From RGIG4097 sp964367645 (lineage in GTDB: Bacteria > Bacillota > Clostridia > Christensenellales > CAG-917), in NCBI GenBank assembly GCA_964367645.1, contig CAYIYN010000021.1, positions 1 to 19,197 on the forward strand: DNA of 19,197 bases, in the 5' to 3' direction. Each line of letters starts with the position of its first letter. Positions within the stretch are counted from its first letter, which is position 1. The notes below the pieces were generated by a model. That model made no database searches and had not been told where the DNA came from. It saw only the letters and a list, made by a program, of their open reading frames with translations. The translations under genes and the position numbers were made by a program. Below, in pieces: positions 8,154-15,300 of the stretch.

Positions 8154-9371
8154 TTACTCCAAAGCGTCGGCAACAAGCGCGACGTTGTAATCTCTTATCT
8201 TTTTGTTTGCTCTGTTGTTGAAGTCACCTTCGGAGCTGTTTACATAGTCCACCTGAAAAACAGGCATCGTTTCGAGCCAAAAATCAAAGTTTTCGTTTTC
8301 GAGCATCGCGAGGTTGTGTTTTTGCGCAAACTTAAGCAGGGACCATTCGCCTATATCTGCAAAAATGTCCTTGCCGGACATACAACCTTGCGTTTGGTTC
8401 ATACGTATTTTGTCGTCATAGTCATCTGAAGAAGAAATCATATTTGCGGTTTCGTTTATTTTTTGGGTCAAAACTTTACTTCCAAGGCGGCTGTGCCAAA
8501 CATGTGTCGCACAAGCGTCCATATCAAAGAAACAAAGGCGAGTGTTCAAGCCTTCGTATGACGTTTTATATATTGTCACGTCGCGGCGATCAAACAATAC
8601 CGCGCCCGCCTCTATGCCGTTATCGGTGATGTCGTTGTATCTTAAGCCTCCGACCCTTACTCCGCCCGTGCCTCTGTCGAAGGTGTCGATTTTTTCATAA
8701 TTTACATAGTCGTATATATTCTTGTCGTTGTAGCGGACAGTAGCAAGATAGTCATGGAAGGACGCATAAGTTTCGTCGCCGAAATACAGCGGTTGAAAAA
8801 GCAAACAAACGATTTCACCACTGTGAGTGTCCAAAAATTTCAAAATATCGAGCATATGGCTCTCGATAGTGCCGCAAATATGCGCGTGAGTCCCGTACCA
8901 AACGCCTTCGTAGTTTGTGTATTTGATGTGTAAAAATCTCGCGCCTTGCAGCAGTTGCCGTTCTATGTCCACCGCCTGTGTAATGCCGTAGCGGTATTGC
9001 AGTCCCGAAGTCATAAAATCTATTTTGCCGATAAACGTTGTTTTTTCAAAGGGATCGAGCGGGCTGTCGGCGGTAAGGTCGGCGGTAACGGCGTCGTGAG
9101 AACCCAGCATTGCGATGTCCACAAGCCGTGGATTTGCAACAGTTATACCTTCAATATCGGCCAAAACCGTGCCGTATAAACCGTTGTTTTCGCCGGTGCC
9201 GTCAATGCCTAAATTTGTTACGTTTAGAACAACAGAGAGAAAAACTGTAATGACAATAACTGCAGATAAAAACCCCAAGAGGAGTTTTATAAGGGTGGAT
9301 TTTCTCGCGGGAAGGTCCTTCTTTTCTTTATCTACCTTGTCGTCACGTCTATATTTTTTGGAATAAGGCAT
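8154..9371 (-). CDS. Membrane-anchored PI-PLC-like phosphodiesterase (PLC-like TIM-barrel superfamily)
   Basis: From the ATG at 9371 the product is 405 residues. A basic cytoplasmic tail of about 25 residues precedes one membrane segment (about 27-51), then an extracellular PLC-like domain. The signature ML-GSHDA places the first catalytic histidine at His92 with the usual following Asp. GTHAH (160-164) supplies the second histidine region, and FWLETMPVFQVDYV near the C-terminus resembles the last barrel strand. Bacterial PI-PLC enzymes cleave phosphatidylinositol or GPI-type lipids. In place of the usual D-I-R strand this protein has LHIKY (147-151), so catalysis or substrate may differ. I prefer the ATG at 9371 because GGGGA sits 5 bases before it; ATG 9374 and TTG 9383 are in frame. 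The stop is one base before the repeat lipoprotein start, so the two are surely co-transcribed. Specificity is not readable. Confidence 0.82.
   Translation of the reverse strand: MPYSKKYRRDDKVDKEKKDLPARKSTLIKLLLGFLSAVIVITVFLSVVLNVTNLGIDGTGENNGLYGTVLADIEGITVANPRLVDIAMLGSHDAVTADLTADSPLDPFEKTTFIGKIDFMTSGLQYRYGITQAVDIERQLLQGARFLHIKYTNYEGVWYGTHAHICGTIESHMLDILKFLDTHSGEIVCLLFQPLYFGDETYASFHDYLATVRYNDKNIYDYVNYEKIDTFDRGTGGVRVGGLRYNDITDNGIEAGAVLFDRRDVTIYKTSYEGLNTRLCFFDMDACATHVWHSRLGSKVLTQKINETANMISSSDDYDDKIRMNQTQGCMSGKDIFADIGEWSLLKFAQKHNLAMLENENFDFWLETMPVFQVDYVNSSEGDFNNRANKKIRDYNVALVADALE
8157..8160 (-). promoter_or_regulatory. Ribosome binding site of the repeat lipoprotein, inside the PLC-like gene
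   Basis: GGAG on the minus strand is formed by the last two codons of the PLC-like gene (TTG GAG TAA) and lies 4 bases before the ATG at 8152. It decides that start over the TTG at 8176 and implies translational coupling. Confidence 0.6.
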
Positions 9372-9377
9372 CATTTT

Positions 9378-9381
9378 CCCC
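9378..9381 (-). promoter_or_regulatory. Ribosome binding site of the PLC-like gene
   Basis: GGGG followed by A on the minus strand lies just before two adjacent ATG codons (9374 and 9371). The spacing favours the second ATG and argues against the TTG at 9383, which would overlap the site. Confidence 0.55.
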
Positions 9382-9404
9382 AAAGCTCATCGCTACAGAT
9401 TTAT

Positions 9405-9420
9405 CTTGTCTTGTCTTGTC
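9405..9420 (-). repeat. Three GACAA pentamers in the PLC-like gene leader
   Basis: On the minus strand GACAA occurs three times in direct tandem, 12 bases after the -10 box, in the presumed 5' untranslated leader. It is a small direct repeat that could vary in copy number by slippage or bind a protein. No function is shown. Confidence 0.55.
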
Positions 9421-9431
9421 AATACGTTTTT

Positions 9432-9459
9432 ATTATAACATATACGCGCGCGTAATCAA
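9432..9459 (-). promoter_or_regulatory. Sigma-A-type promoter of the PLC-lipoprotein operon, with palindromic spacer
   Basis: On the minus strand TTGATT (9454-9459) and a perfect TATAAT (9432-9437) are separated by 16 bases, and TG-T stands just before the -10 as in extended -10 promoters. The spacer holds the perfect 12-base palindrome TACGCGCGCGTA (9443-9454), a possible operator site. It lies 60-90 bases before the PLC-like start and just after the preceding unit's terminator. Confidence 0.7.
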
Positions 9460-9497
9460 TACTCAATTTTGGCAGTATTTTTATATGTTTGAAAAAT

Positions 9498-9520
9498 AAA
9501 AGAAGGCTTAGCCTTCTTTT
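9498..9520. terminator. Intrinsic terminator between the two surface-protein units
   Basis: A perfect 10-bp stem (9498-9507 and 9511-9520; AAAAGAAGGC/GCCTTCTTTT) with a 3-base loop has an A-rich and a T-rich flank. It lies about 80 bases past the stop of the leucine-rich-repeat gene and upstream of the PLC promoter, so it ends the SipW-type unit. The short stem at 9563-9577 (GGTTTT/AAAACC) nearer the stop lacks GC content and a U-run and is unlikely to be the main stop. Confidence 0.8.
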
Positions 9521-9598
9521 TGTTCCTTATAAATCAAATAATTTGCAATACAAACAGACTGCGGTTTTAGAAAAACCTATATCGATTGAAGTCAATTT

Positions 9599-10324
9599 CT
9601 AGGCGATAGCAAACGGAAAATCCGGAACGCCGGTCAATGCGGTCGAGGCTATGAATTCTGACCAATTCGACGACGTAACAAGGGTGTTACTCGGTGTGTA
9701 ATACATCGCAATTTGATTATTGTGAGCAACTTCTCCTGTAGTTGAGCTGAATGCCACTAGATTGTTACAGCCCAAAAAAGCGTTGGCGCGGAAACACACG
9801 CGCGTTTGAAAGCCTGTGGTTGAACTGGTTTCAAAGACAACTTCGCTGAGAGAAGTGCACCCTGCAAAAGCAAACTGCCCTACAGCCATAAGAGTGGGAT
9901 TGTTGGCTAGTCCTCCAAAATGCACGGTCTTTAGATTTGTCAATCCCGAAAAAGCGTGTTCTTCAATATATATTATCGTGGGAGGAATCCAAATCGAAAC
10001 AGGCACGGATTTCATTGTCGAAGACGAAAAAACCGTGTTGCGGATAGAAGTCACAGTGTAAGTCGTACTGCCCGAAGTAACCGTGGACGGGAAAACCATA
10101 TCCTCAAGCAAAGTGCCGCTCCAGCCTGTTATGGAGGCAGTAGTTCCTTCCGTTTCAAAAGTGACGTACTTTGCATATACATTCCAATCGGTTGTTGGGG
10201 CGTTTGGCGCGATACCGCTATCACCGCCCGCGTCCGTCCAAACGGCCGCGCTGACACCAATCGACGCGACAACCGCGACGACGCAAAAAACCGTTAAGAT
10301 AATTGCCGTTATGCTTTTTTTCAT
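9599..10324 (-). CDS. Small secreted BspA-type leucine-rich-repeat protein with SipW-like signal
   Basis: From the ATG at 10324 the product is 241 residues. It begins MKKSITAI, followed by a hydrophobic stretch to about residue 27 and the sequence SAAVWTD. This resembles the SipW-type signal seen in full (AWF) in the two upstream proteins. Residues about 60-190 carry BspA/LRR_5 repeats of about 23 residues with the marks 'IEEHAFSGLTNLKTVHF', 'VGQFAFAGCTSLSEVVF' and 'FRANAFLGCNNLVAF'. Such repeats commonly form adhesive or binding surfaces. The C-terminal part is short and has no anchor, so the protein is secreted or joins a surface assembly. The frame extends to a TTG at 10345, but the MKK start of the signal favours 10324; the ribosome site there (AGAAAG) is weak. 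It is the last gene of its unit. Confidence 0.8.
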   Translation of the reverse strand: MKKSITAIILTVFCVVAVVASIGVSAAVWTDAGGDSGIAPNAPTTDWNVYAKYVTFETEGTTASITGWSGTLLEDMVFPSTVTSGSTTYTVTSIRNTVFSSSTMKSVPVSIWIPPTIIYIEEHAFSGLTNLKTVHFGGLANNPTLMAVGQFAFAGCTSLSEVVFETSSTTGFQTRVCFRANAFLGCNNLVAFSSTTGEVAHNNQIAMYYTPSNTLVTSSNWSEFIASTALTGVPDFPFAIA

Positions 10325-10384
10325 AGTTTGCTTTCTGAGCCTCAAAATTTACGTTTTGTGCGTTCTATCAGTGTGTATTAATTT

Positions 10385-11206
10385 TTATGGGTCCACCTTC
10401 GTCAATTCAAAGTTGAACCATATCGAGGTATCTAGCAGTTCGGGCGGCAGTTCTTCGTCGCCTTTTGAGAAGAATATCGTTATAGTTATAGTATACTCCG
10501 CGTTTGATTTTACGTTTAAGTATAAAACGTGCTCCGTCTGTTCTTGTGACTCAAGAGTCGTCTGTCCTACTGTATCTTCACAAGTCACCACCATATAAAG
10601 ACCTATGTTTTCGGCATAATTTACTTGACTACCCAAATCAGATTCGGTTCCAATTACTTCTTCGGATTCGTCCAAAACGTTGTATCTGGTGTTTTTTAGC
10701 GTAGCGTAGGTCATACTTATTGCTAAAGGAGTATAACTGCCTTGAGCAACGGTTGGCGCGCCGGAATATTTGAACGTAAATTCGACGGTGACGGAAGTGG
10801 CAGCTTGATAAAAAGGCCTAGGGTCTACAAGGGAATTTGCGGTATCTAACACGGTGGATGGCGCAATTGGATTTGCAGTCACGCGTTCTTGACCGCTTAA
10901 AACGGGGTTTCCTAGGTCATTTATATATGGAACGGCTAGAGTGTCGTATGAACCGCTGCCGGCAAAGTCTTTTTGCAGATATCCCGCTTTAAATTTTGCA
11001 GGGGATAGCACCGCTCCGTCACTTGCGGTGTTTGACAAAGAGTCTGCAACGATACTGACTTTCGGCGAAGGCTGTTGTGAAGTAATTTCCACAATTTGCG
11101 ATGATTCGGTCGAATTGGCAAACCAAGCGGCTGTTATGCCGATTGTACCAACGATTATGGCTAGGCACATTATGGCAGCCGACAAAATATAAGCACTTTT
11201 TTTCAT
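10385..11206 (-). CDS. SipW-type signal secreted protein (TasA/camelysin-like signal), downstream paralogue
   Basis: The 273-residue product starts MKKSAYILSA with one hydrophobic segment (about 5-26) ending in GITAAWFANS. This is the short 'AWF-x-[ND]' signal handled by the SipW signal peptidase in TasA- and camelysin-like proteins. The mature part is predicted to be beta-rich with few cysteines and no C-terminal anchor. It shares the segment TSVT-V-EF and a closing 'W/T-F-x-F-x-[VL]' strand with the upstream SipW-type protein, which suggests an old duplication. The ATG is well supported by GGGGAGGTGA nine bases before it. The gene follows its neighbour by 18 bases, and the leucine-rich-repeat gene follows it by 60. 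A role as a fibre or matrix subunit is inferred from the signal type and the company it keeps. Confidence 0.8.
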   Translation of the reverse strand: MKKSAYILSAAIMCLAIIVGTIGITAAWFANSTESSQIVEITSQQPSPKVSIVADSLSNTASDGAVLSPAKFKAGYLQKDFAGSGSYDTLAVPYINDLGNPVLSGQERVTANPIAPSTVLDTANSLVDPRPFYQAATSVTVEFTFKYSGAPTVAQGSYTPLAISMTYATLKNTRYNVLDESEEVIGTESDLGSQVNYAENIGLYMVVTCEDTVGQTTLESQEQTEHVLYLNVKSNAEYTITITIFFSKGDEELPPELLDTSIWFNFELTKVDP

Positions 11207-11215
11207 ATTAAGCGG

Positions 11216-11225
11216 TCACCTCCCC
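11216..11225 (-). promoter_or_regulatory. Strong ribosome binding site between the two SipW-type genes
   Basis: GGGGAGGTGA on the minus strand overlaps the last base of the upstream stop codon and lies 9 bases before the ATG at 11206. It is the strongest ribosome site in the window, which suggests high expression of that subunit. Confidence 0.8.
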
Positions 11226-12232
11226 TAACTGTCCGTTCTCTCTGCCGTCACGGTAAACTTGAAAGTCGCGCCCGCGTAGGTCTGCGACGTATAGTTTAGA
11301 TAACTCCAACCGTATTTGTTGAGTTCTGTTGCATCATAAACATCCGCCATGTTCCATTTCCAAGCCTCGTCGCCGTCGTTTATTGAAGCGTTGGTATATG
11401 TGCTGTATTGATACCAAAACAACTTTTCCGGAGCAAAAACAAGATAAAATCTGAATGTTTCGCCGCTTGCGTCAAATCCCGTTATATCGTGAAGTTCGGG
11501 TATGGCACTCCAAGTGCTGTTGATGCCGGCTCTGTAATTGGTGTAGACAATGTTTTCACCGCTGCCGCTTGCTACACCGTATGGTGAGTACACTCTGTTT
11601 GCACCGGTTCCGCTCGACTGCACCATATACCAAGTAAAGCCGCAGGCGATGTCGTCAACTGCGCCGCCGTCATTGTTGGGCAACTGCAAAGTCTGTTCCG
11701 TATATGAAGGGTCAGGAATCGGATTGCCGTATATGTCAGTTGTTCTAAACTCAATTGTCACGCTCGTTATTGATATTCGCATATCTATCGGTTCTTCTCC
11801 GGTTACGATAGCCATATCGGCATAGAACTCAAAAGGACCGTCCATCAAATATTTTGTATCATTAAACGCGGGACAGTTTTCATCGGCTATAAGCACGTTT
11901 GCCCAATTTGAGGTTACAAGATGTTTTCCGTGATACGCTTCCGCTTCGGCATTGAACACTCCGTTTGTAGTCGGTCTTGCGGCAAGCACGCCCGTTTGGC
12001 CGTTATAAGGTTCAGATGCCGCTGCGGTGAGAGTAAATTCAATGGTATATACAGGCTCTGTGGACAAGTTTATTGTGGCTATTTCGACGGCGGAAGAAGA
12101 ATTGGAAAACCACGCGTAAGTCATTCCGACTACGACGACGGTGAAAATCAGGACCAACAGCGGTACGACCACTATTGCCGTTTTCTTAATTACGCTTGCG
12201 CCTATTTTGTCTGCCATATTATTCTGTTTCAT
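11225..12232 (-). CDS. SipW-type signal secreted protein (TasA/camelysin-like signal), upstream paralogue
   Basis: The 335-residue product has a charged start (MKQNNMADKIGASVIKK), a hydrophobic segment (about 18-38) and the motif GMTYAWFSNSSS at 36-47. This matches SipW-dependent signal peptides, which are cut near this motif. The long mature part is polar, beta-rich and aromatic (for example GETFRFYLVFAPEKLFWYQY) and ends with a strand TFKFTVTAERTDS. There is no LPXTG or C-terminal membrane segment. It shares TSVT-I-EF with the next gene. The ATG at 12232 has no clear ribosome site; an in-frame ATG at 12217 is possible. It is the first gene after the promoter region. Known proteins with this signal build biofilm fibres (TasA) or are surface metalloproteases (camelysin); no HExxH motif is seen here. 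Confidence 0.78.
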   Translation of the reverse strand: MKQNNMADKIGASVIKKTAIVVVPLLVLIFTVVVVGMTYAWFSNSSSAVEIATINLSTEPVYTIEFTLTAAASEPYNGQTGVLAARPTTNGVFNAEAEAYHGKHLVTSNWANVLIADENCPAFNDTKYLMDGPFEFYADMAIVTGEEPIDMRISITSVTIEFRTTDIYGNPIPDPSYTEQTLQLPNNDGGAVDDIACGFTWYMVQSSGTGANRVYSPYGVASGSGENIVYTNYRAGINSTWSAIPELHDITGFDASGETFRFYLVFAPEKLFWYQYSTYTNASINDGDEAWKWNMADVYDATELNKYGWSYLNYTSQTYAGATFKFTVTAERTDS

Positions 12233-12248
12233 TTTTTTGTTGCATCTT

Positions 12249-12277
12249 TAGATATGTTTTGTTCCTCTGACTGTCAA
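12249..12277 (-). promoter_or_regulatory. Second candidate promoter of the SipW-type unit
   Basis: On the minus strand a perfect -35, TTGACA (12272-12277), stands 17 bases before TATCTA (12249-12254), a poor -10. If used, transcription starts about 10 bases before the ATG at 12232. It lies just downstream of the stronger candidate at 12289-12317, so the -35 may instead be a by-product of the leader sequence. Confidence 0.35.
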
Positions 12278-12288
12278 CTCTATCTGTT

Positions 12289-12317
12289 ATTATACACCTA
12301 TTATGCTTTTTGGACAA
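12289..12317 (-). promoter_or_regulatory. Promoter of the SipW-type unit
   Basis: On the minus strand TTGTCC (12312-12317) and a perfect TATAAT (12289-12294) are 17 bases apart. They lie in the 93-base gap between the giant surface-protein gene and the first SipW-type gene, about 57 bases before its ATG. No terminator hairpin is visible after the giant gene, so read-through from it may add to this promoter. Confidence 0.65.
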
Positions 12318-12325
12318 TGCTTAGG

Positions 12326-15300
12326 TTAGGCGTTATCTTTTGTCAGCCAAGTAGGAGTTGTTGTTTGATTTGCAAACATCGCCAGTGTCACTTGACTTGA
12401 GGTGCGGACGTTTATCGTGTAGGTTACTGTTTCTTCGTCCACAGTTTTTTCGTTGTCTACACTGCCGCTGAACGCTTCGTTTACCGCTTTGTTTTCGTGT
12501 CCTGTGTAGAACGTTACGTTGCGGTTAAGGCTGAAGTTCATAAAGTTGAACATTCTCAGCAGCGAAACGTGCGTCTGATAGGCTATGCCTATGCGGTTCG
12601 TATCCGTACCATTGGCTTCGCCCACAACCCAACTGCTTTGAGCCTTGGAATAAGCGTAAGTGCCAAAGAACTCCGCTTCCGTTTTCAGTGCCACACCTAC
12701 AGGAGTTTCGGACGTAGACAGCGCGGTCTTTGTCAATTTATAGCCGAGCAGATAGACGTCAATGACGTCTTTCAAACGCAGACTCTGACGAGAACGATCT
12801 ATGTTTGCGTCTTGGCTTTCGTCAAGTATCTGCGAGTTGAAGTCGCTCATCACGTCATATGTTCCCTTGCTGCCAACAACTGTAGTCGTTACGCTATTAT
12901 CTGAATAGTTGACTCCGACGTAGATAAAGCGTCCGTCGTAGAGGTACGCCGTGTACGAACCCGTATACAGTGTGGTATAAGTCTTGGCGTACACGCCTTG
13001 TCCGCTCGTTAAGGTGTCTGTCGCGCTTTGATTGCCTATGGCTTTGTTGACGGCGGTATAGGTCGTGCCGTCGACTGTGTAAACACCATTGACCAAATAT
13101 GCGGAATTGAGATTCGTTGTGGGGAGGACGCTTGCCACTGCTTCGGCGTTCAAACTAAGAGCCGAACCGGTATACCAACTTACTGTTGTGACTCCTGTTT
13201 CACTGTTTGTGGTTGCCGTCGTCGTTGCGGGAACAATTTCACCGACAAATCCGCCAGCTTCTCCGCTTGCGGCTCTGAGATAAACTTCAGACATCGATAC
13301 TATGTCCACAAGCACTTCGCCGTTTTTCATTGCGCCGGCTATACCGCCTGCGTTGATAACGCCGCCTTCTATGTTCAAGGTGACCATAGAAATGGAATTG
13401 TTGACTGTGGGCGTATAAGTGGAATACTGCTCAACTACCGAGGCGAGAGATAATCCGATTATGCCGCCGACGTTTACAACAGTGTTTTCGTTGTATGCGT
13501 ATACGTTGACGTTCCCGTGGACCGATACGTCAGTGATATTGTGAGTTGATTGATTAAGCCCAATAAGTCCGCCGACATTCAGAACACCCAAATTCCCTGC
13601 GTAATCATACACCTGCAAGTTGAGATTTCTGAGATTGACGCCGTAAACGTCGGCGCCTGCGCTGAGGCGGGCGAACATACCTGCGCTGTATGTGCGGGTT
13701 GCTTCATAACTTTCATTGGCTTCGACAACCGCGATAATTGTCAATCCGTCAATTGTGTAGCCGTTGCCGTTGTACACACCGCCGAAAGTTCCTTCAAACA
13801 AGGAACCGAGAATTGTGACCGCAGTGCCTTCAGTCACCGTGCTGCCGTCCACGCCGACTGCGACGATGTTGCTTACCCAAGCCGTTTCGCCGTCCGAATT
13901 TTCGACGCCCCAGTTGTTGAGTCCAAACTGTTCGTTCAAAACCAAAATGTCGGAAGCGGAAAACACACCGCTTATATCCGATACCTGCACGAACTGGGTG
14001 TAGGGATTGGTAACCGTCGTAACGACGCTTTCGATGTAGTAGTGCCAGCATTCAGGCTTTTCTACGGCGCCGTCCATATAACTCGAAAATTCAAGCGAAT
14101 CTGCGATTGCTTGAGCTTGTGCTATTTTGTCTGCCTCCAGCTCTAAAGTGGACAGCGCGTAATATTTGTCATAGAGATAATCTCTGAACAACTCCACGTA
14201 TTCGTTCCAAGTGGTATTTTGCGGTGTTGAAGCCGTTGTATCTCTGTTTTCAGGGTCTTCCGCCGAAGCGTTGTATACAGGATAAGTTGAGGGAACACCG
14301 TCTGTGCTGTCACCGTTTTGACCGTTATAACCAGCAAGCCAGTTGGGCACGTAAAGTATGCTTTCTGTGGGCAGAGTGCCCGACTCGTTTTGAGGTGTCA
14401 GAGAGCCTTTATAATATTCGGTTGCAAGCAACAAACCCGCAAGAGAACCTACCTCATAGCCTTGATTGTCAACGAAGTAGCCGATGATCAAAGAAGGCTG
14501 ATTGCGCAGTTGCACGTTGAGATGCATACCGTTGGTTGACGTAAGTTTTGCTTGCAAGCCGCTGTTGGTATTGCCTGTCGTGCCGGATATTCTTGTATAC
14601 TTGCTTATCTCTCTGGCGTAGATTAAGTTTTCGCCGAAGTTCGGGCTGAAGCCGCCGTTTGTGCCCGTTTCAAGCAGACCGTTGGTGTACAGCGTTTTGT
14701 ATGCGGAATAGGTTATGCCGTCGGGATTGTTGGTGTTTGTATATTTGGCATATTGGTCGTATGTTGAGAAGCCGGAAACATTTTGCGGAAGTTCAAACAG
14801 CCAGGTGTTCAACACGGCGAGTTTAACGTTACTGGACCAACCGCTGGGCAAATTGAGCGATCCGCCGACGGGTTTCCAGTCTTTATTGTACGTATTGTCC
14901 GCATTGGCGTAACTTTGCGTGGTGTTGCTGTAATTAGCTTGCGCACTATATTTTTTTATCGTTATATCTATCGTGGGCGAGTTTGTCGCATTAAGCACTT
15001 TGTAGCTATTTCCTCCGATAGTTATGGTCGTGGTTGTGGACGTATTTCCGCTGTCCTTTATGACAATATTATCATTATGCGATGCAACAGTCTGTGTTCC
15101 TACTTCGCTGTTATCTTTAAGTTTAACTGTTTGAATAAAGTAGTTATCGCTTCCGCCTGAGTACGCGCTTTCGGTTAGAGTGAATTGCAAGCACTTGGCG
15201 TCTATATAGTCGTTGTATATATCATAAACGTCGTTTATCATGCTGACACCGTTGATAAACGTGTCAAATGTTCTTCTATCCGCTTGATATTCAACAAATA

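Noticed and set aside
9563..9577. Hairpin GGTTTT-AGA-AAAACC as the terminator of the leucine-rich-repeat gene
   Set aside because: The 6-bp stem is weak and no U-run follows, while a much better hairpin lies at 9498-9520.
11225..12232. Camelysin-type metalloprotease
   Set aside because: The signal type fits, but I see no HExxH or other zinc-binding motif, so only the signal and not the enzyme is claimed.
12326..12400. Sortase signal or terminator at the end of the giant gene
   Set aside because: The last residues hold no LPXTG-like motif, hydrophobic segment or basic tail, and no inverted repeat with a U-run follows the stop before the next gene.
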